From: Longimicrobiaceae bacterium | Lineage (GTDB): Bacteria > Gemmatimonadota > Gemmatimonadetes > Longimicrobiales > Longimicrobiaceae | Reading direction: 5' to 3' | DNA: 64,000 bases | Assembly: GCA_036375715.1 (NCBI GenBank) | Contig: DASVBS010000047.1 | Span: forward strand, 1 to 64,000 | In this document: one piece after another, positions 24,952-33,642 of the stretch | Numbering within the stretch: position 1 is the first letter of the stretch | Layout: each line of letters begins with the position of its first letter | The notes under the pieces: generated by a model | Told to the model about the DNA's origin: nothing | Database searches by the model: none | What the model saw: the letters and a program-made list of their open reading frames with translations, nothing else | Made by a program: the position numbers and the translations under genes

Positions 24952-25869
24952 ATGATGGGTTCCAGGCTGTCTCCGGGCGTCCGCTACATGGCGGCGAGTG
25001 CCCTCTTCTTCAGCGTGATGAGCCTGGGCGTGAAGCTCGTGGGACAGCGCATACCTACGCAGGAGGTGGTCCTGGTTCGCGGGACGCTCAACGCAGCCTT
25101 CACCTACGCGCTGTTGCGGCGCGCCGGTGTGCCGGCTTTGGGCCATCGACCGGGCGTGTTGATCCTCCGCGGGATGTTCGGCTTCCTGGCGCTGAGCTGC
25201 CTCTACTACGGCATCGTCCGTCTGCCGCTCGCGGACGCCACCGTGCTCCAGTACACCAATCCGGTCTGGACGGCGCTGCTCGCGGGCTGGTTGCTGCGAG
25301 AGCGGGTGGATGCCTGGGAGGTGGCTCTGATCCTGGCCAGTCTGGTCGGAGTGACGCTCATCGCCCGCCCCGGCTTTCTCTTCGGTGGGATGGCAGGGCG
25401 ACTGGATCTGTTCGCGGTGGGCGTGGTGCTACTCGGATCGGTCTTCAGCGCGGCCGCGTACGTGACCGTGCGACAGCTCGCCCGCAGCGAGCATCCACTC
25501 GTGATCGTCTACTACTTTACCCTCGTGTCGATTGCTGGATCGCTGCCGGGAACGCTGCTGGAGCCGGTCTGGCCCACGCCGAGCGAGTGGGCCTTCCTGT
25601 TGCTGGTCGGTATCACGGCGCAGGGCGGACAGGTCTATCTCACCCGTGGTCTGCAGCTGGAGCCGGCCGGGCGGGCCACGGCGATCGGGTATCTCCAGGT
25701 GGTCTTCGCAGCCATCTGGGGCGCCGTCGTCTTCGGGGAGGTGCCGGATGGCTGGGTCCTCGCCGGGGCAAGTATCATTCTGGGAAGCACACTGATTCTG
25801 GCGAGCCGTCGCGCGCGGGCCGTGGCGCCCACGGCGCCCGGCGTCGCTCTCAAAGGAGAGGGAGGATGA
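24952..25869 (+). CDS. EamA/DMT-family transporter
   Basis: 305 residues, about ten membrane helices in two EamA halves (LALSCLYYGIVRLPLADATVLQYTNP in the first, GGQVYLTRGLQLEPAGRATAIGYLQ in the second). Members export amino acids, metabolites or drugs; the substrate cannot be read from sequence. Two ATGs in tandem at 24952. The stop overlaps the ATG of the next gene by four bases (25866-25869), so the two are coupled. Confidence 0.9.
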   Translation: MMGSRLSPGVRYMAASALFFSVMSLGVKLVGQRIPTQEVVLVRGTLNAAFTYALLRRAGVPALGHRPGVLILRGMFGFLALSCLYYGIVRLPLADATVLQYTNPVWTALLAGWLLRERVDAWEVALILASLVGVTLIARPGFLFGGMAGRLDLFAVGVVLLGSVFSAAAYVTVRQLARSEHPLVIVYYFTLVSIAGSLPGTLLEPVWPTPSEWAFLLLVGITAQGGQVYLTRGLQLEPAGRATAIGYLQVVFAAIWGAVVFGEVPDGWVLAGASIILGSTLILASRRARAVAPTAPGVALKGEGG

Positions 25870-26681
25870 TCGAGGCTGGTGAGGCGGTGTCCTTCGCGGC
25901 CGAGTTGACGGTCGCGAAGCAGGCGGCGGCGGACGCGGCACAAGTGCTCCTGCGTGCGGCCACCCCCGCGACGGTCCGCGAGAAGCAGGGGGCGGCCGAC
26001 CTGGTCACGGAGGTCGACGAGCAGGCGGAGCGGCTCATCCTGGAGCGGTTGAAGCGCCACTTCCCCGGCGACCGGTTCGTCGCTGAAGAGAGCTCGGCAG
26101 GTGCGCTCAGGCACGGAGAGCGCACCTGGATCATCGATCCGCTGGACGGCACCACCAACTTCGTGCACGGGCACCCTTTCGCGTGCGTCTCCATTGCTTT
26201 CGCCGACACGGAGGGGCTGGCGGTGGGTGTGGTCCACGCTCCCTTCCTGGGCGAGGTCTACCACGCCGTGCGCGGGGGCGGCGCATACCTCAACGAGCGG
26301 CCGCTGCAGGTCAGCGCAGTGGCGGAGGGGCCTGCGGGGCTGTACGCGACAGGCTTCCCCTTCAAGGCGGGAAAGGGAGACCCCGAGCTGTACTTCCGGC
26401 TCGTCGCCGACATGGTGGCGAGCTCGCACGGCGTGCGGCGCGCGGGATCCGCCGCGCTCGACTGTGCCTTCGTCGCCGCGGGCCGGCTGGAGGGCTACTT
26501 CGAGATCGGTGTCTCCGCGTGGGACGTCGCCGGCGGCCTGCTGCTGGTCACCGAGGCCGGCGGCCGCGTGACCGGCTGGCCCGGTGACACGGAGCCTCCT
26601 CTGCAAACCGGGCGAGTGCTTGCGACGAACGGGAAGGTGCATGGGTGGTTGGAGGAGAAGGTGGGGAGGGCGGGGCTGTAG
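25866..26681 (+). CDS. Inositol monophosphatase family protein
   Basis: 271 residues from ATG 25866, which overlaps the EamA stop. Mg-dependent sugar/inositol phosphatase with the family motifs: FVAEESS (first metal ligand), WIIDPLDGTTNFVHGHPF and the C-terminal SAWDVAGGLLLVTEAGG. Length and motifs fit SuhB/IMPase; the true substrate (inositol phosphate, a sugar phosphate or PAP) is open. Probably in one operon with the EamA exporter. Confidence 0.92.
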   Translation: MIEAGEAVSFAAELTVAKQAAADAAQVLLRAATPATVREKQGAADLVTEVDEQAERLILERLKRHFPGDRFVAEESSAGALRHGERTWIIDPLDGTTNFVHGHPFACVSIAFADTEGLAVGVVHAPFLGEVYHAVRGGGAYLNERPLQVSAVAEGPAGLYATGFPFKAGKGDPELYFRLVADMVASSHGVRRAGSAALDCAFVAAGRLEGYFEIGVSAWDVAGGLLLVTEAGGRVTGWPGDTEPPLQTGRVLATNGKVHGWLEEKVGRAGL

Positions 26682-26764
26682 GGGGAGTTTGGAACGGCAC
26701 CCTCCCTGCATCCGCGAACATTCCAACCAGCCTTCATTTCGGACCGAACACCAGGAGCCGCTCG

Positions 26765-26947
26765 ATGTCGTCTTTTCAGACGTACCTGCTCGGGTATATC
26801 ATCCTGATCATCGGTCTAGCGATTGCCGCCTACCTGCTCGGTGCTCCGACGATCTGGATCGCCGTCGGGGTCATCGTGCTGATCGGCATCGGAATCATTA
26901 CCGCGACGGGGCGGACCAAGCCGCGCGACCCGCAGCCACCTTCCTGA
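26765..26947 (+). CDS. Small two-helix membrane protein
   Basis: 60 residues from ATG 26765, GGAG about 9 bases upstream. Two hydrophobic helices (YLLGYIILIIGLAIAAYLLG and IWIAVGVIVLIGIGIITATG) joined by a short turn, with a polar Pro/Arg tail. No known family motif; such proteins are common and often untested. The reading frame continues upstream but that part is not plausible protein. Confidence 0.75.
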   Translation: MSSFQTYLLGYIILIIGLAIAAYLLGAPTIWIAVGVIVLIGIGIITATGRTKPRDPQPPS

Positions 26948-26999
26948 GGGAAGGCCGCGGCGGCCGCGTAGCCGGTTCCGCGCTGGAAGGAATAGTCAG

Positions 27000-27437
27000 A
27001 TGAGCGAAGGGGTCTGGGTCGATTATCCGGTCGAGGTGGAGTGGGAGGGAGGACAGCGCTTCCGCGGCGGTCGCCCCGGCGGCCCCACCATCCTGCTGGA
27101 CGGGGATCGCGAGGAGGGACCCGGGCCGGTCGACTCGGTGGTGATCGCGCTGGTGGCCTGCTCCGGGATCGACGTGGTCGAGATCCTCAATAAGCGACGG
27201 ACCCCGCCGAGCCGCATGGACGTGCGCATTCGGTTCGCGCGGGCTGCGCAGCCGCCGCGCCGGCTCACCGCCATTCAGCTCCTCTTCCGGGTTGCCACCG
27301 ACTCACCTTCGTCGCAGGTTGCCCGCGCAGTCGAGCTTTCCGTGCAGAAATACTGCTCGGTGGTACATTCCCTCAAGGAAGACATCGACATTTCCTGGGA
27401 GGTGGAGGTGGAAGCGCCCCAGCCCGCCTCGGGATGA
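27000..27437 (+). CDS. OsmC-family peroxide reductase-like protein
   Basis: 145 residues. OsmC/Ohr fold with both redox Cys: VACSGIDVVEIL near residue 58 and QKYCSVVHSLKEDI near 119. It reduces organic hydroperoxides or handles electrophiles. The middle has the expected GPVDSVVIALVACSG helix. Four-base overlap with the cysteine synthase gene (27434-27437) indicates one operon and a link between thiol supply and peroxide defence. Confidence 0.9.
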   Translation: MSEGVWVDYPVEVEWEGGQRFRGGRPGGPTILLDGDREEGPGPVDSVVIALVACSGIDVVEILNKRRTPPSRMDVRIRFARAAQPPRRLTAIQLLFRVATDSPSSQVARAVELSVQKYCSVVHSLKEDIDISWEVEVEAPQPASG

Positions 27438-28351
27438 TCGACGCCCACATCGGCAACACGCCGCTGGTCCGACTGGAGCGGGTGGTGGAGCCGGGGATGG
27501 CGGAAGTGTGGGTGAAGGTGGAAGGCATGAACCCCGGCGGCTCGATCAAGGATCGCACTGCGCTCGCGATGGTGGTGGACGCGGAGCGGCGCGGCGTCCT
27601 GCGCCCTGGTGGCACGATCGTCGAGCCGACCTCTGGGAACACCGGCGTCGGACTCGCCCAGGTCGCGGCGGCGCGCGGCTATCGCCTCATCCTGTGTATG
27701 CCGGCCACCATGAGCGAGGAGCGCATCAGGACGCTCCGCGCCTATGGCGCCGAGCTCGTCCTGACCGACCCCGAATTGCGAATGCTCGCCGCGATCGCCG
27801 AGGCGGAGCGAATCCGGGACGAGTCCGGCGCCTTTCTGCCCAACCAGTTCTCCAACCCCGCCAACCCCGAGATCCACTACCGCACCACGGGCCCGGAAAT
27901 CCGCGACGCGCTCGACCGCATCGACGCCTTCGTCTATGGATCCGGCACCGGAGGGACCATCAGCGGGGTGGGGCGTTGTCTGAAGGAACGCGATCCCTCC
28001 ACCCAGGTAATCCTGGTCGAGCCCGGCCGCTCAGCCGTCCTGCACGGCGAGCCGCGGGGACAGCACCAGTTCCAGGGCATGGGCCCCGGCTTCATTCCGG
28101 ACAATCTCGACCGTGCGGTGGTGGACCGCGTGATGAAGGCCTGGGAGGAGGACGCCTTCCCGCTGGCGCGTCGCCTGGCACGCGAGGAAGGGCTGTTCGT
28201 GGGGATGAGTAGCGGGGCAATGGTCTGGGCAGCCCTGCAAGTCGCCCGCGAGCTCGGCCCCGGACACCGGATCGTGACTATTGCGCCGGATTCGGGTGCA
28301 CGCTACCTGTCAACGGCTCTCTTCTCCGATCAGCCGGAAGATCGATCGTAA
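27434..28351 (+). CDS. cysK: Cysteine synthase (PLP-dependent)
   Basis: 305 residues. O-acetylserine sulfhydrylase fold: IGNTPLVRLERV, the PLP Lys in NPGGSIKDRTA, TSGNTGVGLAQVAA for phosphate and substrate binding, and FVYGSGTGGTISGVGR. It lacks the CBS domain of cystathionine beta-synthase. The C-terminal GLFVGMSSGAMVWAAL motif is normal. CysK and CysM are hard to separate by eye. Coupled to the OsmC gene and followed 19 bases later by aspartokinase. Confidence 0.93.
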   Translation: MIDAHIGNTPLVRLERVVEPGMAEVWVKVEGMNPGGSIKDRTALAMVVDAERRGVLRPGGTIVEPTSGNTGVGLAQVAAARGYRLILCMPATMSEERIRTLRAYGAELVLTDPELRMLAAIAEAERIRDESGAFLPNQFSNPANPEIHYRTTGPEIRDALDRIDAFVYGSGTGGTISGVGRCLKERDPSTQVILVEPGRSAVLHGEPRGQHQFQGMGPGFIPDNLDRAVVDRVMKAWEEDAFPLARRLAREEGLFVGMSSGAMVWAALQVARELGPGHRIVTIAPDSGARYLSTALFSDQPEDRS

Positions 28352-28370
28352 CCAATTTCGTGATCCATAG

Positions 28371-29732
28371 ATGACGGCGACTGTACTGAAGTTCGGCGGC
28401 ACGTCGGTGGACGATGCCGGGGCCCTGGAGCGCCTGGCGGACATCGTCCGGCGGCAGCTGGATGCGAACCCCGTGGTGGTGGTCTCCGCGATTCGCGGGG
28501 TGACCGACGCGCTCCTGCAGGGCACCCGCCTGGCCCAGGGGGGTGAGATCGGGCGAGCCTTTTCCGAGCTCGAGGGGCAGATAGGCCGCTATTCCAGCCT
28601 GGCGGCGGAGCTCCTTCCGCCCGAGGCCGCCGAGGAGATGGACCGCATCGTCGCCAATTCGGCGCTGGAAATCTCGGATCTGCTACGGGTGATCTCACTG
28701 CATCCGGGCACCTACCTCCCACTGCAGGACGAGATCGCCTCCTACGGCGAGAGGCTTTCGGCCGCGCTCGTCACCCGTGTGCTGCAGAGCCGCGACCTCC
28801 CCGGAGTGCTGGCGGACGCCCGCCGCTGCATCATCACCACCGCCGACCATACCCGGGCGGTCCCGCTCCCGGGTCCCACGGGTGAGAACACCCGCAACAT
28901 CCTCGGGCCTCTGCTCCGGCAGGGGTCCGTGCCGGTGATGGGTGGGTTCATCGGCTCGGCGATGAACGGGGCGGCGACCACCCTCGGTAGGGGTGGCTCG
29001 GATTACACCGCGTCGCTGGTGGGGGCGGCGCTCGACGCGCGCGAAATCCAGATCTGGACCGACGTGACGGGCTTCCTGACCGCGGATCCCCGGGTGGTTC
29101 CGCAAGCGCGCCCGATCGCCCACCTCTCCTACGCCGAAGCGGCGGAGCTCGCCTATTTCGGGGCTCGCGTCCTCCATCCCAAGACGATCCAACCGGCTGT
29201 GGAGCGCGGAATCCCGGTGCGAGTCTGCAATTCACGGCACCCCAACGAGCCCGGCACCCTCATCGACGACGATCCGGTCATCGCTCCCGGTGGGGTGAAG
29301 GCAATCGCCCACAAGCCCGGAGTCACCATCCTCCAGGTGTCGTCGGCGCGCATGCTGGGGGCGTACGGCTTCCTCCGGGCACTCTTCGAGATCTTCGACA
29401 AGCACCGCACCGCGGTAGACGTGGTCTCCACCTCCGAAGTGAGCGTCTCGCTCTCCCTGGATGACACGCACGCGCTTGCCGACATCATCGCGGAGCTCGA
29501 GGGACTCGGAACGGTGGGTGTGGAGCCGGGGCGGGCGATCGTCTGCATCGTCGGTGAGGGACTGCGTTCCACCCGAGGCATCGCCGCACGCGTCTTCGGC
29601 GCGCTGGAAGACGTGGATGTCGCGGTGATCTCGCAGGGCGCTTCCAGCATCAACCTCACCTTCCTGGTACCCGAAGCCGATGTCGGCGACGTGGTGGAGC
29701 GCCTGCACCATCACTTCTTCAGCAACCCGTAA
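28371..29732 (+). CDS. lysC: Aspartate kinase
   Basis: 453 residues. First step of the Asp family pathway (Lys, Met, Thr). N-terminal KFGGTSVDD, catalytic-domain segments GGFIGSAMNGAATTLGRGGSDYTA and WTDVTGFLTADPRVVPQA, then two ACT domains from about 310 (VTILQVSSARMLGAYGFL..., AIVCIVGEGLRSTRGIAARVF) for feedback control. The layout is that of the monofunctional LysC/AK III type with no homoserine dehydrogenase part. Confidence 0.94.
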   Translation: MTATVLKFGGTSVDDAGALERLADIVRRQLDANPVVVVSAIRGVTDALLQGTRLAQGGEIGRAFSELEGQIGRYSSLAAELLPPEAAEEMDRIVANSALEISDLLRVISLHPGTYLPLQDEIASYGERLSAALVTRVLQSRDLPGVLADARRCIITTADHTRAVPLPGPTGENTRNILGPLLRQGSVPVMGGFIGSAMNGAATTLGRGGSDYTASLVGAALDAREIQIWTDVTGFLTADPRVVPQARPIAHLSYAEAAELAYFGARVLHPKTIQPAVERGIPVRVCNSRHPNEPGTLIDDDPVIAPGGVKAIAHKPGVTILQVSSARMLGAYGFLRALFEIFDKHRTAVDVVSTSEVSVSLSLDDTHALADIIAELEGLGTVGVEPGRAIVCIVGEGLRSTRGIAARVFGALEDVDVAVISQGASSINLTFLVPEADVGDVVERLHHHFFSNP

Positions 29733-29874
29733 TGGTCACCGTTCGGCGTTGGCGCAAAATGGCGAAGCATCAACAGCGCTGAGGGTTGCGCCATTCGAGT
29801 TCGATGATCATGTTTGAAAAACACGGCACAGACACGACCCCGACGAAGCGCTCTGCCCCGAACCGGGGGCGGGA

Positions 29875-30168
29875 ATGAGCGTGCTCGACGAGGGAGCGGA
29901 GGGACGTTCTCCCAGACAGCGGAAGCTGGTCAGCCCGGAGCACTTGCTCCGGCTCCTCAACCAGCGCCTGGAGGGATATGGGCACTGCCACGGCTGCAAG
30001 CTCGTCGGCCCGATCCGTCGGCTTGCCGAGCCGGAGGAGGACGGCCGCAACTGGAGCCGCTTCATCCCGCTGGTATGTGGGAGCGCTTCGGCCGGCGGCT
30101 GTATTCGACTGGCCGAGCGGATCATCGACGACGCCACGCTCGAGTACAACCTCCGGGAAGACGAATGA
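29875..30168 (+). CDS. Small unknown Cys-containing protein
   Basis: 97 residues, ATG 29875 behind GGGGGCGGGA. It contains CHGCK near residue 39 and two more Cys (VCGSASAGGC) about 30 residues later, spaced like a zinc site, and a helical end (LAERIIDDATLEYNL). No signal peptide. Not recognised. Downstream is a weak hairpin (GACCCGC/GCGGGTC at 30176-30193) without T run. Confidence 0.65.
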   Translation: MSVLDEGAEGRSPRQRKLVSPEHLLRLLNQRLEGYGHCHGCKLVGPIRRLAEPEEDGRNWSRFIPLVCGSASAGGCIRLAERIIDDATLEYNLREDE

Positions 30169-30305
30169 TCCCGCTGACCCGCGACTGCGGGTCGCGATTA
30201 AAGTGCAACCCCCCGCCTGCCGATATGAAACAGAGGTAAGCCCGCGTGCGCTGTCCCGTACGCGGTCTGCCTGTCCTCCGCAGCTCTGAGCCAGAAGGAG
30301 CCCTG

Positions 30306-30548
30306 ATGCCTTCTCGCGCAACTCCTCGCATCCTCATCGGTCCCCGCGCCCTCGACGACCGGATCTGCCGCCTCATGTACATCCCCGAGACGGACGAGGC
30401 CTGGACGGAAGAATGGGCGGAGCGGGAATGGGTTCGCACTCCCGTGCTGGTCCGGTACCTCATGAAGGCGCCCACCGCCAGCCAGGCCACTCTCCGTCGT
30501 CGCGGCATTCCGCGCGAGCTGGGCGAGTGGGACCGAGAGCTTCAATAG
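30306..30548 (+). CDS. Small unknown acidic/aromatic protein
   Basis: 80 residues from ATG 30306, preceded by AAGGAG. Contains IPETDEAWTEEWAEREWV, rich in Glu and Trp, and a C-terminal helix with several Arg. No known motif or signal peptide. The good ribosome site supports the start. The gene converges on the minus-strand gene ending at 30562. Confidence 0.6.
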   Translation: MPSRATPRILIGPRALDDRICRLMYIPETDEAWTEEWAEREWVRTPVLVRYLMKAPTASQATLRRRGIPRELGEWDRELQ

Positions 30549-30561
30549 CCCTTCCGCGCCT

Positions 30562-32073
30562 CTAATTCTCGGGCGCCTCCGGCATCGCCGAGTTCGAGAC
30601 GAAGGCGATCCGTCGGCCGTCCGGCGACCAGGAAGGCACGTTGATGGTGCCCTGGCCCCCGTATACGTACGCGATCACCTCCGCAGCGCCTCCTTCGATC
30701 GGCATCAGGCGAAGGTAGACCTGCTTGTACCAGGGATGGTCGTCCGCTTCGATCTCCGGTCCGTAGGAGAGGAAGACGATCCACCGGCCATCCGGTGAAA
30801 TGTGCGGGAACCAGTTGTTGTATTCGTCGTCCGTGACCTGCTGCTGGTCGCTTCCGTCGGGCCGCATGCGCCAGATCTGCATCTTCCCCGTACGGCTGGA
30901 GTTGAAGTAGATCCACTCCCCGTCCGGCGTGTATTCCGGCCCGTCGTCCAGTCCCTCCGCCGTGGTCAGGCGAATCTCTTCACCCCCCTCGCTGGCGGCG
31001 CGATACACGTCGAACTCGCCGTCGCGTCCCCCCGTGTAGACGAGATATTTCCCGTCCGGAGACCACCCATGCAGGTAAGAGGGGCCGTTTGCGGTCACCC
31101 GCCGAGGAACACCGCCCTGTATGGGGACGGTATAGATCACGGAAGACTCTCCTTCCGGACTCGCGCTGCTGATGCCGAGCATCGTGCCGTCGAAGGAGAT
31201 GACGTGGTCGTTGTTGTTGCGGATGATCTCCCCGGTGTCGATGACTCGGGATTCCCCCGTCGCGAGATCGAACCGGTAGATCCGACCGTCCACATTGTAG
31301 ATCAGGGCCGCTCCGTCCGGTGTCCAGTTGGGCGCCTGCAGCGCCTTAGGCGATCTGTAGATGATACGACGCGACCGGGTTTCGAGGTCGAGGATCTCCA
31401 GGTTTGCCCCGAGGTAGTCCCGGTAGGGCGTGTAGTCCTCCGCGGGAGGAATGATGATGCGGACGTCACGGAAGGTCGCTTGCTCGACGACCTCCGGATT
31501 GTGGGCGCAGACGAAGAGGCCGACGTAGACCTCGTCGCCCAGGTCCACGTCGGCGATCTCCTCGCGGACGAAGGTCGCGCCCATCTGCGCCACCGACATG
31601 ATGAAGCGGCTACCCCGCCGCTCCAGCTGAATGATGTCGGCCGCGCGGACAGACAAAGCCACCTCCTCAGTCTGGCCGCCGGGGGTTCTTCTGAACTGCA
31701 GCGCGGTGAGCCCGTCGCCGTGGACGGCGGCGGTCACGTGCGCCGATTCCGGGTCGAGCGAGGGTCGGACCGTCCAGCCCATCTTGCGATGCGGATCGAC
31801 GCCGTCGCCCACGAGGTGGGCGCGCGTGCGCAGGATGAAGTCGCCGCGCATACGCTTCCAGGCGAAGTGGAACTCGTCCCGGTCGGCCCACATGTTCGCG
31901 CCCGATCCGGCGATCAGGAAGCTCTGCTCCTCCGGATCATACGTCGTCGCGCCCGGCTGGGCCTGTCCTACGTCGGTGGTACCTTCGAAGGGACCCAGGT
32001 TCTGCGCGTCGGCGGGAAGCGCGCATGCCACGAGGGCCGCGGCGAGGGCAAGAACAGTCGGCTGCGGTCGCAT
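30562..32073 (-). CDS. Exported PD40/TolB-like beta-propeller protein
   Basis: 503 residues from the ATG at 32071-32073, chosen because it opens a signal peptide (TVLALAAALVACALPADAQ); the frame is open to 32160. Residues 30-210 look like a concanavalin-like sandwich (DUF1349 type: GDFILRTRAHLVGDG, MGWTVRPSLDPESAHV). From about 215 a TolB-type propeller follows, with repeated WSPDG or TPDG motifs (APNWTPDGAAL, GWSPDGKYLVYTGG, EYTPDGEWIYFNS, HISPDGRWIVF, SWSPDGRRIAFVS). Probably a periplasmic binding protein. No catalytic motif seen. Confidence 0.85.
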   Translation of the reverse strand: MRPQPTVLALAAALVACALPADAQNLGPFEGTTDVGQAQPGATTYDPEEQSFLIAGSGANMWADRDEFHFAWKRMRGDFILRTRAHLVGDGVDPHRKMGWTVRPSLDPESAHVTAAVHGDGLTALQFRRTPGGQTEEVALSVRAADIIQLERRGSRFIMSVAQMGATFVREEIADVDLGDEVYVGLFVCAHNPEVVEQATFRDVRIIIPPAEDYTPYRDYLGANLEILDLETRSRRIIYRSPKALQAPNWTPDGAALIYNVDGRIYRFDLATGESRVIDTGEIIRNNNDHVISFDGTMLGISSASPEGESSVIYTVPIQGGVPRRVTANGPSYLHGWSPDGKYLVYTGGRDGEFDVYRAASEGGEEIRLTTAEGLDDGPEYTPDGEWIYFNSSRTGKMQIWRMRPDGSDQQQVTDDEYNNWFPHISPDGRWIVFLSYGPEIEADDHPWYKQVYLRLMPIEGGAAEVIAYVYGGQGTINVPSWSPDGRRIAFVSNSAMPEAPEN

Positions 32074-32203
32074 GGGAAGGCGGGAGACGGGGTTTTGTGG
32101 GGCGAGAACAGCATGACCGAGGACTGTATGACAATGTCGCGCAACGGCACCTGAACACAAGCAAATCGTTCACCGCGGCCCGCACCTCCAGGAAGAGAAC
32201 GAA

Positions 32204-32698
32204 ATGGATCAACGCCGGATTCGTGTGCTATTCGTCTGCATGGGGAATATCTGCCGCTCCCCGCTGGCTGAGGCCGTCTTCCGTCACCAGGCCCGCGAGC
32301 GGGGCGTGGAGGACATGTTCGAGATCGATTCCGCGGGGACATCGGGGTACCATGCCGGCGATCCGCCGGATCGGCGCGCCGTGGCAACCGCCCGCGCGCG
32401 TGGCGTCACCGTCACCGGGGTGAGCCGGCCGATAATGGATCGCGACGTGAAGGAGTTCGATTACATCGTGGTAATGGACTCCGACAACCTCGCCTACGTC
32501 GAGCGTCTGCACTCGATCGTCCGCGGCAGCGCGCGTGTGCACCGCCTACGGGAATGGGATCCTGAGCCTGGAGGGCTGGACGTGCCCGACCCCTACTACG
32601 GTGGGGCTCGTGGCTTCGAGGAGGTGCACGACATGGTGGAGCGCTCCTGCGCCGCGCTCCTCGATCATCTGCTGGCACAGCACGAGGCGGTGCGATGA
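32204..32698 (+). CDS. Low-molecular-weight protein tyrosine phosphatase family
   Basis: 164 residues. Active-site loop CMGNICRSPLAEA near residue 12 and the general acid in DVPDPYYGGARGF near 125 are intact, so an active phosphatase. The stop overlaps the start of a fructosamine-kinase gene by four bases (32695-32698). In other bacteria the same gene pair is known, and some LMW-PTP homologues there act as ribulosamine or erythrulosamine 5-phosphatases in protein deglycation. That role is more likely here than tyrosine signalling. Confidence 0.92.
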   Translation: MDQRRIRVLFVCMGNICRSPLAEAVFRHQARERGVEDMFEIDSAGTSGYHAGDPPDRRAVATARARGVTVTGVSRPIMDRDVKEFDYIVVMDSDNLAYVERLHSIVRGSARVHRLREWDPEPGGLDVPDPYYGGARGFEEVHDMVERSCAALLDHLLAQHEAVR

Positions 32699-33585
32699 GT
32701 CTCCCGCCGCTTGTTCGTGAAGCGGTAGAGGCGCGTCTCGGCTCGGTCATCGAGCTCGGGCCGGTAGGCGGAGGTTGCATCAACCCGGCTGTGCACATCC
32801 ATGCTGGCGACAGCGAGCTCTTCCTCAAGTACGGCCGGCGAACCCCCGAAAGCTTCTTCGCGACGGAAGCCCAGGGTCTGCGGCAGCTACGTGCGGCGAC
32901 GTCGCGGCTGCGCGTCCCCGAGGTGGTGGCGTACGCGGACGCCGACGCGGAGTCTCCCTATGGCTGGATCGTGATGGAGTGGCTGGAGCCCGGCCGCCCC
33001 GGCAGGGACTTCGCCCACCGGCTGGCCGAGGGGCTCTGTGAGCTGCACACCCCTCTCGAGGGAGGGTGGGGGGCGGAGTGGAACGGCTACATCGGGACCC
33101 TGGCGCAGGATAACACTCCTACGGAAAGCTGGTCCGACTTCTGGCAGAGGCGCCGTCTCGCCCCCCAGCTCGAGCTCGCGCGGCGTAACGGGTGGGTGCC
33201 CGGCGGAGACGACGGGTGGGAGCGGTTGTTCGAGCGGCTGCCCCGCTTGCTCGCTCCCGCGGAGGTGGACGGCCCGTCACTCCTGCACGGGGATCTCTGG
33301 GGCGGCAACATCCTTGCGACTGCCTCGGGCGAGCCTGCGATCGTCGATCCCGCCCCCTACCGCGGACATCGCGAGGTCGACCTCGCCATGTCCGAGCTCT
33401 TCGGCGGGCCGACACGGACTTTCTACGAGGAGTACGACCGGCGACGTCCGCTCCTCCCTGGCTACCGTGAACACCGGAGGGCCATCTATCAGCTCTATTA
33501 TCTCCTTGTGCACGTCAATCTGTTCGGCGATGCTTATGTTGCCCGCACTGCGGCAAGCCTCAACGCCGTCCTGGCTTCTACCTGA
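32695..33585 (+). CDS. Fructosamine/ribulosamine 3-kinase family protein
   Basis: 296 residues. FN3K/aminoglycoside-phosphotransferase fold: GGGCINPAVHI for nucleotide, FLKYGRR with the catalytic Lys, WIVMEWLEPG hinge, LLHGDLWGGNI (Brenner-type catalytic loop) and AIVDPAPYRGHREVDLAMSELFGG. It phosphorylates ketoamine adducts on proteins so that they break down. Coupled by four-base overlap to the LMW-phosphatase gene, making a probable two-step deglycation unit. Confidence 0.92.
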   Translation: MSLPPLVREAVEARLGSVIELGPVGGGCINPAVHIHAGDSELFLKYGRRTPESFFATEAQGLRQLRAATSRLRVPEVVAYADADAESPYGWIVMEWLEPGRPGRDFAHRLAEGLCELHTPLEGGWGAEWNGYIGTLAQDNTPTESWSDFWQRRRLAPQLELARRNGWVPGGDDGWERLFERLPRLLAPAEVDGPSLLHGDLWGGNILATASGEPAIVDPAPYRGHREVDLAMSELFGGPTRTFYEEYDRRRPLLPGYREHRRAIYQLYYLLVHVNLFGDAYVARTAASLNAVLAST

Positions 33586-33642
33586 TCCGGGAGCGGAGCG
33601 GGGGCCAGGCTGTCCTCCCCTCCTCAGTCGGAGTACTCAGCA

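Noticed and set aside
24816-25865. Long N-terminal extension of the inositol phosphatase frame
   Set aside because: It runs through the EamA gene in another frame; the phosphatase starts at the coupled ATG 25866, where homology begins.
27434-27642. Cysteine synthase could be cystathionine beta-synthase
   Set aside because: No CBS domain and only 305 residues.
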